From Mesorhizobium erdmanii USDA 3471 (lineage in GTDB: Bacteria > Pseudomonadota > Alphaproteobacteria > Rhizobiales > Rhizobiaceae), in assembly GCF_000472705.1 (NCBI RefSeq), contig NZ_AXAE01000012.1, positions 145,716 to 209,715 on the forward strand: a stretch of DNA of 64,000 bases, given 5' to 3'. Every line of letters starts with the position of its first letter. The first letter of the stretch is position 1. The notes beneath the pieces were generated by a model that was given only the letters and a program-made list of their open reading frames with translations, did no database searches and was not told the origin of the DNA. Both the position numbers and the translations under genes were made by a program. This document shows positions 23,834 through 34,500 of the stretch, piece by piece.

Positions 23834-24940
23834 CTAACCCACCTGATAAGATGCCAGAACCGCCGCGGCGGGCGCGGATTTGAAGAAGTATTCCACGGCG
23901 TCCGCCTGCTTGCCGGCCGATAGCGAAGCGCGGCTGAGCCAGGGCGCCCAGGCGCCGGGCCGCAGCGCATATTGCTCGCGGCGCCGGATGACGTTCCACT
24001 TCGCGGTCAGCGTCAGCAATTCATGCGTCAGCGGGGGCTGCTTTTCGTCGGCGACGAGCTGGTAAAGGAAATAGAACAGATTGAGCGCGCCGGCCTCGAA
24101 GCTCGGCCGCGTCTCGGCCGGCAGGGAGCAAATCCGCTCCTCCAGCGCGACGATGAAGTTGGCCGCGCGGGTAACCGCGTCGAGGCTGACCGCTTCGCCG
24201 ATGTCGCGCAGGTCCCGCGTGGCTTCCGCGAGGCCCTCGCGCTCGAGGTTCTCGGCCACGATCCGCAAATGCGTCCTGCGCATCTCCTTGCTGTGCCGGC
24301 TGGTCACGCTTGCCTGATGGATGCGGTAGACGACCAGGTTTTCGGGCATCATGGCCGCCGGGTAACGGCCGGCCAGCCGCCTGAAAATATCGAAATCCTC
24401 GGCGTGCCGGTAGGTCTGGTCGTAGTGGAGGACGTCGTCTTCGATGACCTTCCTGTTGTAGACGACCGTCGGGTGCATGAAGATCGTGAAGAACATCGCC
24501 AATATGGGGATGCGGCCGAACTGCAACACCGGATCGGGCTTGCCCCTGGCGATGCGGCCGCGGATCAACATGTCGACGCCGGCACCGCAGAAGCCGAGCT
24601 CGGGCCGTCGCTCGAACAGCGCCACCTGGCGCGACAGGCGCCAGGGATAGGCGATGTCGTCCGCGTCCATGCGCGCGACCAGTTCGCCCCGGGCGATTGC
24701 CAACCCCTCGTTGAGCGTCGCGACGAGGCCACGGTTTTCACGCGAGATGATCGAGACGCGGCTGTCGGCCTCCCGGTATCGCTCGAGGATCTCGAGCGAA
24801 TTGTCGGTCGACCCGTCGTCGATCGCGATGACCTCCAGGCGGCCGTGGTCCTGCCGCAGAATGCTTGCCAGCGCGGCGGCGAGATAGGGTCCGGCATTGT
24901 AGACCGGCAGCAGGACGGAGACGAGCGGAGCGCCAGTCAT
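23834..24940 (-). CDS. Glycosyltransferase family 2
   Basis: The 368-residue GT-A enzyme starts PLVSVLLPVYNAGPYLAAAL, then AIDDGSTDNSLEIL and the DxD-type LVARMDADDIAYP. TYRHAEDFDIFRRLA is the acceptor/base region. The C-terminal 150 residues are helical and variable. Its start overlaps the acyltransferase stop (ATGA, 24937-24940), placing it second in a four-gene surface-glycan operon. The sugar donor and acceptor cannot be read. Confidence 0.86.
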   Translation of the reverse strand: MTGAPLVSVLLPVYNAGPYLAAALASILRQDHGRLEVIAIDDGSTDNSLEILERYREADSRVSIISRENRGLVATLNEGLAIARGELVARMDADDIAYPWRLSRQVALFERRPELGFCGAGVDMLIRGRIARGKPDPVLQFGRIPILAMFFTIFMHPTVVYNRKVIEDDVLHYDQTYRHAEDFDIFRRLAGRYPAAMMPENLVVYRIHQASVTSRHSKEMRRTHLRIVAENLEREGLAEATRDLRDIGEAVSLDAVTRAANFIVALEERICSLPAETRPSFEAGALNLFYFLYQLVADEKQPPLTHELLTLTAKWNVIRRREQYALRPGAWAPWLSRASLSAGKQADAVEYFFKSAPAAAVLASYQVG

Positions 24941-26106
24941 CGTCTCGAATCCGTTCGCTGGAGGTCGAGCGATGGCGTGCGGCCATCGGGCGATCCGACG
25001 GCCGCCCTCGCGAACCAGCCGGCATGGCTGGCCTGCGGGGCATCGGCGCGCGCGACATAGGGGAAGTGGCGCTTGAGCCTGTTGAGCGGCCTTTCGAACA
25101 CCACCCAGGAAATCGAGGCCACGACAATCGTGGCGGTGCTCGCAACCAGGAGCCGCCCTGGCCCTTGCTGCGAGACGTTGAGCGGAATCCAGGGCTGCGA
25201 CTTGACGGCGAGCGACAGCAATATCGGATGATAGAGATAGACGCCGTAGCTGATGCGGCCCAGAGCCAGCAGCGGCGGCAGTTCCGCAAACCCGCCAAGG
25301 GTGCCGCCAAGGCCGCGCGAACAGGCGGCGACGATTGCCATCAGCGGCACCAGGGGCAGGACTTGCAGCAGCAGCCAGTGGGCCCATTCCAGCGTCGGGT
25401 CGGGAGGCGCCGGGACAAACCACTCGATCATCAGGAACGCGGACGCGAAGGCGGGCCAGCCCAATCGCATCCACCGCGGCGGGTCGGCTCCCCTGGACCG
25501 CCAGCAGGCAAGCAGGGCGCCCGACGCGAGCGCATCCATCGATGCCGGTGGCAGCAGGTCGCGCGCCAGCGCCGGGGTGGCGGTGACCGGCCAGTAGAAG
25601 CGATAGGCGAGCGACAGCAGGATGACGCCGATGCAGATCGACTCAAAGCGCCGGCGTGGGGCCAGCAGGACGACCAGTGGCCAGGCAACATAGAACTGCT
25701 CCTCGATGCTCAGGCTCCACAAATGGCACAGCACCCAGGGCGTCCAGTCATTGCGCAGCGCATACCAGAAATTCGACAGATAGAGCGCATGCCAGACCAG
25801 CGATCCCCTGGACTGTTCCAGGTCAAACAGCCAGACGAAGCCCAGGACGGCAAAATAGGGAGGGAATATCCGTAGCGCGCGCCTGATGTAGAAGGACCGC
25901 AGCGCGGGGCGGGGTTCGAACGCGGCGGCCGCGCGCGCCTCCAGAAGCAGGCGCGTGATCAGGAAGCCGCTCAGCACGAAGAACAGCCGCACACCGATGT
26001 GGCCCCAGAAGGAAGATCCTCCAGCCGCGAAGAAATGGGAGTACAGCACCATCGTCACGGCGATGGCCCTCAGTGCATCCAGTTGGATGTCGCGGGCGTT
26101 TCCCAT
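24937..26106 (-). CDS. Acyltransferase 3 family membrane protein (OafA-like)
   Basis: The 389-residue integral membrane protein has about ten membrane segments. It starts with the family motif IQLDALRAIAVTMVLYSHF (catalytic His in SHF) and has FFVLSGFLITRLLLEAR, FYIRRALRIFPPYF and LWSLSIEEQFYVAWP. It transfers acetyl or similar groups to sugars of surface polysaccharides. It is the first gene of the leftward operon and probably modifies the glycan that its downstream neighbours build and export. Confidence 0.88.
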   Translation of the reverse strand: MGNARDIQLDALRAIAVTMVLYSHFFAAGGSSFWGHIGVRLFFVLSGFLITRLLLEARAAAAFEPRPALRSFYIRRALRIFPPYFAVLGFVWLFDLEQSRGSLVWHALYLSNFWYALRNDWTPWVLCHLWSLSIEEQFYVAWPLVVLLAPRRRFESICIGVILLSLAYRFYWPVTATPALARDLLPPASMDALASGALLACWRSRGADPPRWMRLGWPAFASAFLMIEWFVPAPPDPTLEWAHWLLLQVLPLVPLMAIVAACSRGLGGTLGGFAELPPLLALGRISYGVYLYHPILLSLAVKSQPWIPLNVSQQGPGRLLVASTATIVVASISWVVFERPLNRLKRHFPYVARADAPQASHAGWFARAAVGSPDGRTPSLDLQRTDSRR

Positions 26107-26753
26107 CAGTGGCTTGCGCCCGCGCGATGTCCGGTGCCTGCGCGATGTCCGGCCGCTTGGGCCGGCAGGCCAAGACGGACGAGACCTGCCATGACGCTGG
26201 TATCTTCAGATCCGCGCTTTGCGCGTCCGCCCGAACCGGGTTCGAAATCGACGGATGGCCAGCTCAAGCTGATCAACCTGGCGCAATCCTCCACGGCGTA
26301 TGTCCAGTCGCAAAACGAGGCCCCCAGCCGATGGTTCGTTCAAGGCATTGTGCAGCGCAACACAAAAAATTTACCAGGCTGAAATACTTAGGTGAGCAAG
26401 CGCTAAAAATCGACAAACCGCCCCAGCTTTTGCGCCCTCGGCGATTTTCTTCCGCGCTTCCATCTGTCATTCAAGCTGTATCGATTGCCCGTTTTTTGGC
26501 CGATTGCTGCCTTGGGAAATAAAACTCTCGAAGTATTCGTCAAATGATACTTGGAATTGGAGAGTCTATATTTTTACCATATGAACTAGATCGCGTCCGA
26601 GCGGTGAATGAATTGGAAACATTGGGTTTTTGCGGTGCAGCAAAATCGCTGGTTGCCCGCATGGCTTGCTTCCTTGAAAACAGGCATTCCGCCCAACTGG
26701 AAGCCGTAGGCAAGGCCCCTTTACTCGGCAGGAAGCCGCGGCCTGCCAACCCC
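26107..26753. other. Intergenic region, AT-rich, no clear gene
   Basis: This gap of about 650 bases is unusually AT-rich in 26383-26745. Near its left end is a 13-base direct repeat (GCGCGATGTCCGG at 26124 and 26142). A 63-codon open frame at 26191-26382 (plus, beginning MTLVSSDPRFARPPEPG) has only a poor ribosome-binding site and no recognisable family. The AT-rich part may be the wreck of an imported gene. The acyltransferase promoter should lie at the left end. Confidence 0.45.
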
Positions 26754-27995
26754 TCACATCGCCTTGAACACCACCGTCTGCGCCAACCCACCGCCGGCGC
26801 GGTTCTCCAGCGTCACCGTGCCGCCATAGCGCTCGATGATTTCCTTGGCGATGGCCAGGCCCAGCCCGGCGCCGGGGATGAATTGATGGCGGCCGGGGTC
26901 GACGCGGAAGAAGGGCTCGAAGGCCTTGTTGATCAGGTCGGGCGGGATGCCCGGGCCGTTGTCGGAAATGGTCAGCACGGCGCGCCTGTCGGTGGTCGCA
27001 AGGGCAATGGTGCACGCCTTGCCATGGGTGGCGGCGTTGACGATCAGGTTGCGTAGTGCCCGGCGCAGGCCGAGGGCGCCGGCGCGGACCGACACCTTGT
27101 CCAGATGGCCGATGGAAACGTTGTGGCCGAGCGTGGCCATTTCGGCCGCGATGTCGCGCACCATCCTTTCGAGGTCGAGCGGCTCGACGGCGTCCTGGTT
27201 GACCTCCTCGCGCACCAGGCGGATGGCGCTGTCGGCGATGCGGTCGAGTTCGTCGAGGTCGTGCAGCCACTTGTCGCGCTCCTCGTCGAGGAATTCGGCA
27301 CGCAGCCGCATGCGCGTCATCGGCGTGCGCAGATCATGGCCGGCGGCGGCGACCAGGCGCATGCGGCTTTCCATGGCGGTGCGCAGCCGCGACGACAGCT
27401 GGTTCAGCGCATGCGCCGTCGCCTTGACCTCGGCCGAGCCGACTTCCGGCACCGCCGCCAGCACGCCGTCCGAGCCGATCTTGGAGACTGCGGCCTCCAG
27501 CATTTCCAGCGGCCGGATCAGCACCGAGGTGAAATAGACGGAGACGGCGGTGGCGCCGGCGACGATCAGCGAGATCCAGCCGGCCAGCACCAGCCATTCG
27601 CGCCCCGGCGGCTTGAGATGCGGCACGTCCATGATCGCCCAGCGCCTGTCAGGCAGTTGCACCGAGGCAGTCTGGCCGGCTTCGCCAGGCTTCTCGCTGA
27701 TGATCGCCAGCAGATCGAGGCCGCGGCGCTGCAGGATATCGTTGAGCATTTCCGTTTCCGTGCGCGCGACCTTGCCGGCGGCCGGATGGTCCGAGAATTG
27801 CACCCGCAGCACATCGGGGATCGGTCCGGGCAGCAGCCGAACCACCAGCTCCATCTGCTGGGCGATCCAGGGCACGGTCAGCTCCGGCGGCGGCCCGCCG
27901 CCGCGCACGCTGATGACGGCGGCGGTCGCCAGACCGACGACGCCGACGATCGAAATCACCAGCAGCAGGATGAGGCGGCGGCGCAGCGAGTTCAC
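26754..27995 (-). CDS. Sensor histidine kinase (EnvZ-like)
   Basis: The 413-residue kinase has two membrane segments (8-30 and 134-158) around a periplasmic domain of about 100 residues. A HAMP region follows (VLIRPLEMLEAAV), then the phosphoacceptor box AAGHDLRTPMTRMR (His220). The ATPase domain has N-box LRNLIVNAATHG, G1 ISDNGPGIP and G2 GAGLGLAIAKEII. It starts at a GTG overlapping the response regulator stop (GTGA). It likely senses an envelope signal and phosphorylates the regulator encoded before it. Confidence 0.9.
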   Translation of the reverse strand: MNSLRRRLILLLVISIVGVVGLATAAVISVRGGGPPPELTVPWIAQQMELVVRLLPGPIPDVLRVQFSDHPAAGKVARTETEMLNDILQRRGLDLLAIISEKPGEAGQTASVQLPDRRWAIMDVPHLKPPGREWLVLAGWISLIVAGATAVSVYFTSVLIRPLEMLEAAVSKIGSDGVLAAVPEVGSAEVKATAHALNQLSSRLRTAMESRMRLVAAAGHDLRTPMTRMRLRAEFLDEERDKWLHDLDELDRIADSAIRLVREEVNQDAVEPLDLERMVRDIAAEMATLGHNVSIGHLDKVSVRAGALGLRRALRNLIVNAATHGKACTIALATTDRRAVLTISDNGPGIPPDLINKAFEPFFRVDPGRHQFIPGAGLGLAIAKEIIERYGGTVTLENRAGGGLAQTVVFKAM

Positions 27996-28717
27996 GCCTC
28001 GACCTCCACCGCCTCGACACGGGCGGTAAGCTGGTAGCCGCCATTGCGCACGGTCTTGAACAGCGGGCCGTCGCCGGTGCCGGAGAATTTGCGGCGCAGC
28101 CGGCTCATCAGCACGTCGACCGAACGTTCGAGCGGGTCGCGCTCGCGGCCCTGCGTGAGGTCGAGCAGCTGGTCGCGCGACAAGAGCCGACCGGGGCGGT
28201 CGAGGAACACCTGCAAAAGGTCGAACTCGGCGCCGGTGAGGTCGATGAGTTCGCCTCGTCCATCCGTCACCTTGCGGGTGTCGGGCTCCAGCCGGTAGCT
28301 GGCGAAGCGGTAGATGCGGGCGCGGGGAGCCGGCGCCTCCTCGGGTGCGGCGCGCCGCAGCACGGCGCGGATGCGGGCGGTGAGTTCGCGCGGGTTGAAA
28401 GGCTTGCCGAGATAGTCGTCGGCGCCGAGCTCCAGGCCGATGATGCGGTCGACATCTTCCTTCAGCGCGGTCAGCAGGATGACCGGGACGTGCGGCTTGC
28501 GATCGCGCAAGCCGCGGCAGATGTCGAGGCCCGAACCGTCGGGCAGCATGACGTCGAGCACGACGAGGTCGAACTGGCCGGCGCCCAGCTTCTGCTCGCA
28601 TTCGCGCCGGTCGGCCGCCACCGAGACGCGAAAGCCCTGGCCGTCGAGATAGCGGCCGAGCAGCGTGCGGATCTCGCGGTCGTCGTCAACGACGAGGATA
28701 TGGGGTTGTGACTGCAT
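27992..28717 (-). CDS. OmpR-family response regulator
   Basis: The 241-residue regulator has a receiver domain ILVVDDDREIRTLLGRYLDG with phospho-acceptor Asp55 in VLDVMLPDGSG and Lys in GADDYLGKPF, then a winged-helix domain ending in VDVLMSRLRRKF and VRNGGYQL. It is the first gene of the two-component operon and faces away from the Spy-like gene at 28925. The 207-base divergent region is the obvious place for it to act. Confidence 0.92.
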   Translation of the reverse strand: MQSQPHILVVDDDREIRTLLGRYLDGQGFRVSVAADRRECEQKLGAGQFDLVVLDVMLPDGSGLDICRGLRDRKPHVPVILLTALKEDVDRIIGLELGADDYLGKPFNPRELTARIRAVLRRAAPEEAPAPRARIYRFASYRLEPDTRKVTDGRGELIDLTGAEFDLLQVFLDRPGRLLSRDQLLDLTQGRERDPLERSVDVLMSRLRRKFSGTGDGPLFKTVRNGGYQLTARVEAVEVEA

Positions 28718-28924
28718 GATCAGGCCCTTGCTTGCCGTGATTATAGGGGCCGGACGCGCGAGCGGCATGGAAAATTGCAACGCAATGTTTCTGGCCGGCG
28801 GCGGGAAACATTCGGAAACAAATTGCCCCTTTGCGGAAACCTTCGGCAACACGCCGACGCGAAGCGGACAAACAGGCTTCCTATCCTCATGGCTGTCCGA
28901 AGCATGGATGAAAGGAACCCCGTC

Positions 28925-29656
28925 ATGCGAAGCAGACTTCTTGCGCTCGGCCTGTTTTCCCTCGCCGCGATCCACCCCGTGCTGGCGGCCGAGCCCGATG
29001 CCGGCGCGGCGCCCGGCGAGCCGCCGGTCATCGCCCAGGATGGACCGGACCACGGCCCGATGCCCCGGTTTGGCCAGAGCGGTCCGCTCGGACCGATGGG
29101 GCATGGCCCGCAAGGTTGGGGTCCCCAGGGCTTTGGCCTGCATCGCTTTGGACCGCAAGGCTTTGGCCCTCACCGCATGGGACCGCCGCCGGAGTTCATG
29201 CTGGCCGCCCGGCTGGCGGTGTTGGAGACGCGCGTCGGCATTCGCAGCGAGCAGCTCGACGCCTGGCGCGACTACACCAGCGCGTTGCAGGCGGTGCTCG
29301 CGCCGCCGCGGCATGATCGTGGTCCCGGCGGCACCGGCGGCCCGGGTGGTCCCGATGCGCCCGAGGCCAAGGTCCCCGATGCCGGTCCGGGCGGCAAACC
29401 CGATCCCTTCGCCTTCCAGGAGAGGCTGGCCGACGAGGTCACGGCGCGCGCGGCCTCGGCCGCCAAGCTGAAGGACGCGATCGCCGAGCTGCGCACCAAG
29501 CTCTCGCCTGAACAGCTCGAAATCCTCGCTTCGGCGGAACACCCCCACGGACCACCCCCCGGTCCCTGGGGCGGCCCGCCGGAAGATGCAGCCGGACCTG
29601 GAGGTCCGCCCGACCTGGGCGGGCAGCTTCCGCCACCCCAGCCCGGGAATGGCTGA
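28925..29656 (+). CDS. Spy/CpxP-like periplasmic protein, Gly/Pro-rich
   Basis: The 243-residue exported protein has a signal peptide ending near VLAA. A His/Gly/Pro/Met-rich stretch (GPMGHGPQGWGPQGFGLHRF) follows. Two helical blocks resemble Spy/CpxP repeats (LAVLETRVGIRSEQLDAWRD and the LTxxQ-like LSPEQLEILASAE). The tail is again Pro/Gly-rich. Such proteins act as periplasmic chaperones or metal/stress sensors; the His/Met-rich part might bind metal. It diverges from the two-component operon, which probably controls it. The ATG at 28925 is the likely start; one at 28904 is also possible. Confidence 0.7.
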   Translation: MRSRLLALGLFSLAAIHPVLAAEPDAGAAPGEPPVIAQDGPDHGPMPRFGQSGPLGPMGHGPQGWGPQGFGLHRFGPQGFGPHRMGPPPEFMLAARLAVLETRVGIRSEQLDAWRDYTSALQAVLAPPRHDRGPGGTGGPGGPDAPEAKVPDAGPGGKPDPFAFQERLADEVTARAASAAKLKDAIAELRTKLSPEQLEILASAEHPHGPPPGPWGGPPEDAAGPGGPPDLGGQLPPPQPGNG

Positions 29657-29673
29657 TACTCCGACCGGTTGCG

Positions 29674-29713
29674 CCGGCCGGCCCGGTGCCCAACCCGTTC
29701 TCGGGCCGGCCGG
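29674..29713 (+). terminator. Strong hairpin after Spy-like gene
   Basis: CCGGCCGGCCCG and CGGGCCGGCCGG form a 12-base stem with a 16-base loop, 18 bases after the stop. No T-run follows. Confidence 0.5.
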
Positions 29714-29776
29714 TCTCGTGGGATGGCAGGCATGTCTTGTCATCCCACCCTCAATTGCCCAGATGGAAGCACGCCG

Positions 29777-29983
29777 ATGTGGGAAGCCATGATGATGCTG
29801 CGGCTGATCGCGTCGGTGAGCCCGAGGCTCTCGCTCGGCCAGCGCGCCAGTGATGCCGCCATGCCGGCGGCGCTGCCTGCCGACACGTTGCAGGGCGCGG
29901 TGCGGTTGAGCTTCGCCGCCTGGCGCCTGTCGCTGCCGGTTGCACGGCAGCTTCACGATCATCATGACCGCAAGACCGCATAG
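29777..29983 (+). CDS. Small hypothetical protein
   Basis: This is a possible 68-residue basic protein starting MWEAMMMLRLIASVSPRLSL and ending HDHHDRKTA. GGAAG lies seven bases before the ATG. It has one weak hydrophobic stretch and no recognised family. It sits between the Spy-like gene and the RND operon; the next 260 bases show nothing identifiable. It could be chance. Confidence 0.3.
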   Translation: MWEAMMMLRLIASVSPRLSLGQRASDAAMPAALPADTLQGAVRLSFAAWRLSLPVARQLHDHHDRKTA

Positions 29984-30246
29984 GATGCAGGCAAGGCTTG
30001 GCATGCCGCCGCCAATCGGCATAAATGAGCGCGATGGGCATCGCGGCCCGGAACTCGATCGTCGGGTTCGATCCGGCCGCGGAGAAGGAGCGCGACATGA
30101 GCCGCTTCGAGGCATTGCTCGACGCAGCCCTCGCACGGGCGCGGCCCATTTTCACGATATCGATCGTCATCGAGCGTATTTCATCGATCCTGCCGGGCCT
30201 CGCTTCCGGTGCCAGGCCGCCGCAACTCCAGGGAAAGATCCAGGCC

Positions 30247-31521
30247 ATGCCTTTCACGCCTAGCCAATCCGTCTTGTCGGACCATCGACGCCGGCTCGCG
30301 CCCTGGGCGGCAATACTCGCCGCCACGGTTCTTCTGGCGGCCTGTTCGCAGGAGGGGAGCAAGGCTCCCGCCGGAATGGCCGGCGCAAGCAAGCCGGAGG
30401 TCGGCGTCGTCACGCTGCATCCGCAATCGGTGGCGATCACGGCCGAGCTGCCGGGACGCACGTCAGCCTCGCTCACCGCCGATGTGCGTCCGCAGGTCAA
30501 CGGCATCATCCAGGCACGGTTGTTCAAGGAGGGCAGCGAGGTTGTGGTCGGGCAGCCGCTCTACCTCATCGACCCGGCGAGCTACCAGGCAGCCTATGAC
30601 AGCACGCAGGCAGCCCAGCAGAAGGCCGAAGCGGCGGTGCCGACGGCGCAGGCCAAGTTCGACCGCTATGCCGGCTTGTTGAAGCAGAACGTTGTTTCCA
30701 AACAGGATTACGACGATGCCGCCGCAACGCTCGCCCAGGCCAATGCCGACGTGGCGTCGGCCAAGGCCAGTGTCGAAACCGCGCGCATCAATCTCGACTA
30801 TACCAAGATCACCGCGCCAATCGCCGGTCGCATCGACAAGTCATCGCTGACGCCAGGCGCCCTGGTCACCGCCAATCAGGACACCTTGCTCACGACCATC
30901 CGGTCGCTCGATCCGATCAATGTCGACGTCACGCAGTCGAGCACCAATCTGCTCAACCTGCGCCAGGCGATCAATGAGGGCCGGCTGAAGTTCAGCGGCC
31001 CCAATGTCTCGGTCAAGCTGAAGCTTGAGAACGGCACCATCTACAACCAGACCGGCAAGCTGGAATTCGCCGGCGCCAATGTCGACCAGACCACGGGCAC
31101 TTTTGCGCTCAGGGCCGAGTTCCCCAATCCCGACCGCCTGCTTTTGCCGGGCATGTACGTGCGGGCGCTAGTCGAGGAGGGCGTTGCCCAGAACAGCTTC
31201 CTGGTGCCGCAGCGCGGCGTCACCCGCAACACCAAGGGCGAGGCGACCGCGATGGTCATCAATGCGCAGGGCAAGGTCGAAACGCGTGTGCTCACTGTCC
31301 GCAACAGCGTCGGCAACAACTGGCTGGTGGATTCAGGTGTCGGCGACGGCGACCGCGTCATCGTCGAAGGCCTGCAACTGGTGCGCCCCGGCGGCGACGC
31401 GACGGGCGTCGAGGTGACGATCGACGAGACGACCGGCGAGGTGAAGGACAGGGCGCAGACCTCTTCGGCCGCGCCAGCTCCCGCCAAAATGGCCGCCAAC
31501 GGCCAGCAGACCGGGAACTGA
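30247..31521 (+). CDS. RND efflux periplasmic adaptor lipoprotein (MexA/AcrA type)
   Basis: The 424-residue membrane-fusion protein has a signal with lipobox LLAAC-S, anchoring it to the inner membrane. The domains are in order: the first beta-barrel/lipoyl half (TADVRPQVNGIIQARLFKEG), an alpha-hairpin coiled coil (about 100-170), the second lipoyl half (NLDYTKITAPIAGRIDKSSL) and a C-terminal membrane-proximal domain. It links the pump to the outer-membrane channel. The ATG at 30247 gives the proper signal; the frame upstream is open but unlike the family. The pump gene starts three bases after its stop. Confidence 0.92.
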   Translation: MPFTPSQSVLSDHRRRLAPWAAILAATVLLAACSQEGSKAPAGMAGASKPEVGVVTLHPQSVAITAELPGRTSASLTADVRPQVNGIIQARLFKEGSEVVVGQPLYLIDPASYQAAYDSTQAAQQKAEAAVPTAQAKFDRYAGLLKQNVVSKQDYDDAAATLAQANADVASAKASVETARINLDYTKITAPIAGRIDKSSLTPGALVTANQDTLLTTIRSLDPINVDVTQSSTNLLNLRQAINEGRLKFSGPNVSVKLKLENGTIYNQTGKLEFAGANVDQTTGTFALRAEFPNPDRLLLPGMYVRALVEEGVAQNSFLVPQRGVTRNTKGEATAMVINAQGKVETRVLTVRNSVGNNWLVDSGVGDGDRVIVEGLQLVRPGGDATGVEVTIDETTGEVKDRAQTSSAAPAPAKMAANGQQTGN

Positions 31522-31524
31522 GCG

Positions 31525-34500
31525 ATGTCGGCATTCTTCATCAACCGGCCGATCTTCGCCTGGGTGATCGCCATCGTGATCATGCTGGGCGGCCTGCTCG
31601 CGCTGACCACGCTGCCGATCTCGCAATATCCGCAGATCGCGCCGACCACGGTCAACGTCAGCGCCACCTATCCCGGCGCTGACGCCCAGACGGTCGAGAA
31701 TTCGGTGACCAAGGTCATCGAGCAAGGCATGACCGGCATCGACAATCTCGACTACATGACGGCGACCTCGACCTCGACCGGTGCGGCCACGATCACGCTG
31801 ACCTTCACCAGTGCGGCCGATCCCGACACCGCACAGGTGCAGACGCAAAACAAGCTACAGCTGGTGCAGTCGCAGCTGCCGCAGGTGGTGCAGAGCAACG
31901 GCATCACCGTCTCCAAATCCTCGACCGGCTTCCTCATGGTCATCGGCTTCGTCTCCAGCGACGGCAAGATGAACTCGACCGATCTCGCCGACTATGTCGA
32001 CTCGACCATCAACGACACGCTTAAGCGTGTCGAAGGCGTCGGCTCGACGCAGCTCTTCGGCTCCGGCTATGCCATGCGCATCTGGCTCGATCCGGACAAG
32101 CTCGCCAAATATACGCTGATGCCGAGCGACGTGGCCTCGGCGATCGAGGCGCAGAACACGCAGGTCTCAGCCGGCCAGCTCGGCGGCATGCCGCAACGCA
32201 AAGGCCAGCAGCTTAACGCCACGGTGACCGCCAAGAGCCGGCTGCAGACCGCCGAACAGTTCCGCAACATCATCCTGAAGAGCCAGACGGACGGCTCGCT
32301 GGTTCGCCTCAACGACGTCGCCACCGTCGAACTCGGCGCCAAAAGCTACACCACGCAGGCCAGATACAACGGCCAACCGGCGGCCGGCGTCGCAATCAAC
32401 CTCGCGACCGGCGCCAATGCCATCAGCACGGCTGAAGCGGTGCGCACGACGATCAACCGGCTGAGTTCGACCTTCCCGCAAGGGGTCGAGGTCGTTTACC
32501 CCTACGACACCTCGCCCTTCGTGCGGCTGTCGATCGAGGAAGTGGTCAAGACGCTGGCCGAGGCGATCGTGCTGGTGTTCCTGGTAATGTTCATCTTCCT
32601 GCAGAATCTGCGGGCAACGATCATCCCGACCATCGCCGTGCCGGTGGTGCTGCTCGGCACGTTCGGGGTGCTGTCGCTGTTCGGCTATTCCGTCAACACG
32701 CTGACCATGTTCGCCATGGTGCTGGCCATCGGCCTGCTGGTCGACGACGCCATCGTCGTCGTCGAGAATGTCGAGCGCGTCATGCAGGAGGAATATCTGT
32801 CGCCGAAAGAGGCGACGCGAAAATCCATGGGCGAGATCACCGGCGCGCTGGTCGGCATCGCCACCGTTTTGTCGGCGGTGTTCGTGCCGATGGCCTTCTT
32901 CGGCGGCTCGACCGGCATCATCTACCGGCAGTTCTCGGTGACCATCGTCTCAGCCATGGTGCTGTCGGTGCTGGTTGCGCTGGTGCTGACGCCGGCGCTT
33001 TGCGCCACCATCCTGCGGCGGCCCAAGGACCATGCGACGCAGACCGGTCCGTTCGGCTGGTTCAACCGCGTGTTCGACCGGGGCACGACGGCCTATCGCG
33101 ACGGCTCGCACGGCATCATCAACCGGTCCTGGCGCTTCCTCGCCGTCTTCCTCGCCATCGTCATCGGCGTGGGCTGGATGTTTGCCCGGCTGCCGAGCTC
33201 GTTCCTGCCGGAAGAGGACCAGGGCATCCTGATCACCAGCGTGTCGCTGCCGGTCGGCGCGACGCAAGACCGTACCGAGCGTGTGCTGGCCGAGGTGACC
33301 GACCACTATCTCAAGGAGGAGAAGGATGCCGTCCAGGGCGTCTTCACCGCTTCCGGTTTCGGCTTCGGCGGCGCCGGGCAGAATGTCGGCATTGCTTTCG
33401 TGCCGCTGAAGGAATTCAGCCAGCGCTCGTCGCCGGCCCTGGCGGCGCAGGCGGTCGCTGGCCGCGCAATGGGTGCCTTCCGCAAGATCAGGGATGCGCA
33501 GGTCTTCGCGCTTGCCCCTCCGGCCATCCAGGGCTTCGGCAACACCAACGGTTTCGATTTCTACCTGCAGGACGTCAACGGCGCCGGCCATGATGCACTG
33601 ATCCAGACGCGCAACCAGCTTCTGGGGCTTGCCGCGCAGAGCAAACTGCTCGCCAACACGCGCCCCAACGGCCAGGAGGACCAGCCGCAATTCGCAATCG
33701 ACATCGACCAGGAAAAGGCCAGCGCGCTGGGCGTCAGCCTCGCCGACATCAACAACACGCTGTCGAGCGCCTGGGGCAGCGACTACGTCAACGATTTCAT
33801 CGATCGCGGGCGGGTGAAGCCGGTCTATATGCAGTCGGACGCGAACTTCCGCATGCAGCCGGAGGATCTGGACAAATGGCAGGTGCGCAATGCCAGCGGC
33901 GCCATGGTGCCGTTCTCGGCCTTCGCCTCCAGCCACTGGACCTTCGGCTCGCCCCGGCTTGAACGCTACAATGGCTCGGCGGCGGTCGAGATCCTGGGCG
34001 CGGCGGCCACGGGGGTGAGCTCCGGCGCGGCGATGGACGAGATCGACAGGCTGGTAGCGCAACTGCCGGCCGGATACTCGCACGAATGGACCGGGCTATC
34101 GCATCAGGAACGGCTTTCGGGCAACCAGGCGCTGTCGCTCTACGCGATTTCGGCGCTGGTGGTGTTCCTGTGTCTCGCGGCACTCTATGAGAGCTGGTCG
34201 ATCCCGTTCGCGGTCATGCTGTCGGTGCCGATCGGGATCTTCGGCGCGCTGGCGGCGGCAACGCTTTTCGGCCAGACCAACGACGTCTATTTCAAGGTCG
34301 GCCTGCTGACCACGATCGGCCTCGCCGCCAAGAACGCCATCCTGATCGTCGAGTTCGCCATCGAGCGGGAGGCGGCCGGGATGGGGCTGGTCGAGGCGAC
34401 GCTGGAGGCGGCGCGGCAACGCTTGCGGCCAATCCTGATGACGTCGCTGGCCTTCATCCTCGGCGTCACGCCGCTCGCCATCGCCAGCGGCGCCGGCTCC

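Noticed and set aside
28718-30136. Upstream extension of the response regulator frame to about 714 codons
   Set aside because: The extension runs antisense through the Spy-like gene; the receiver domain begins normally at 28717.
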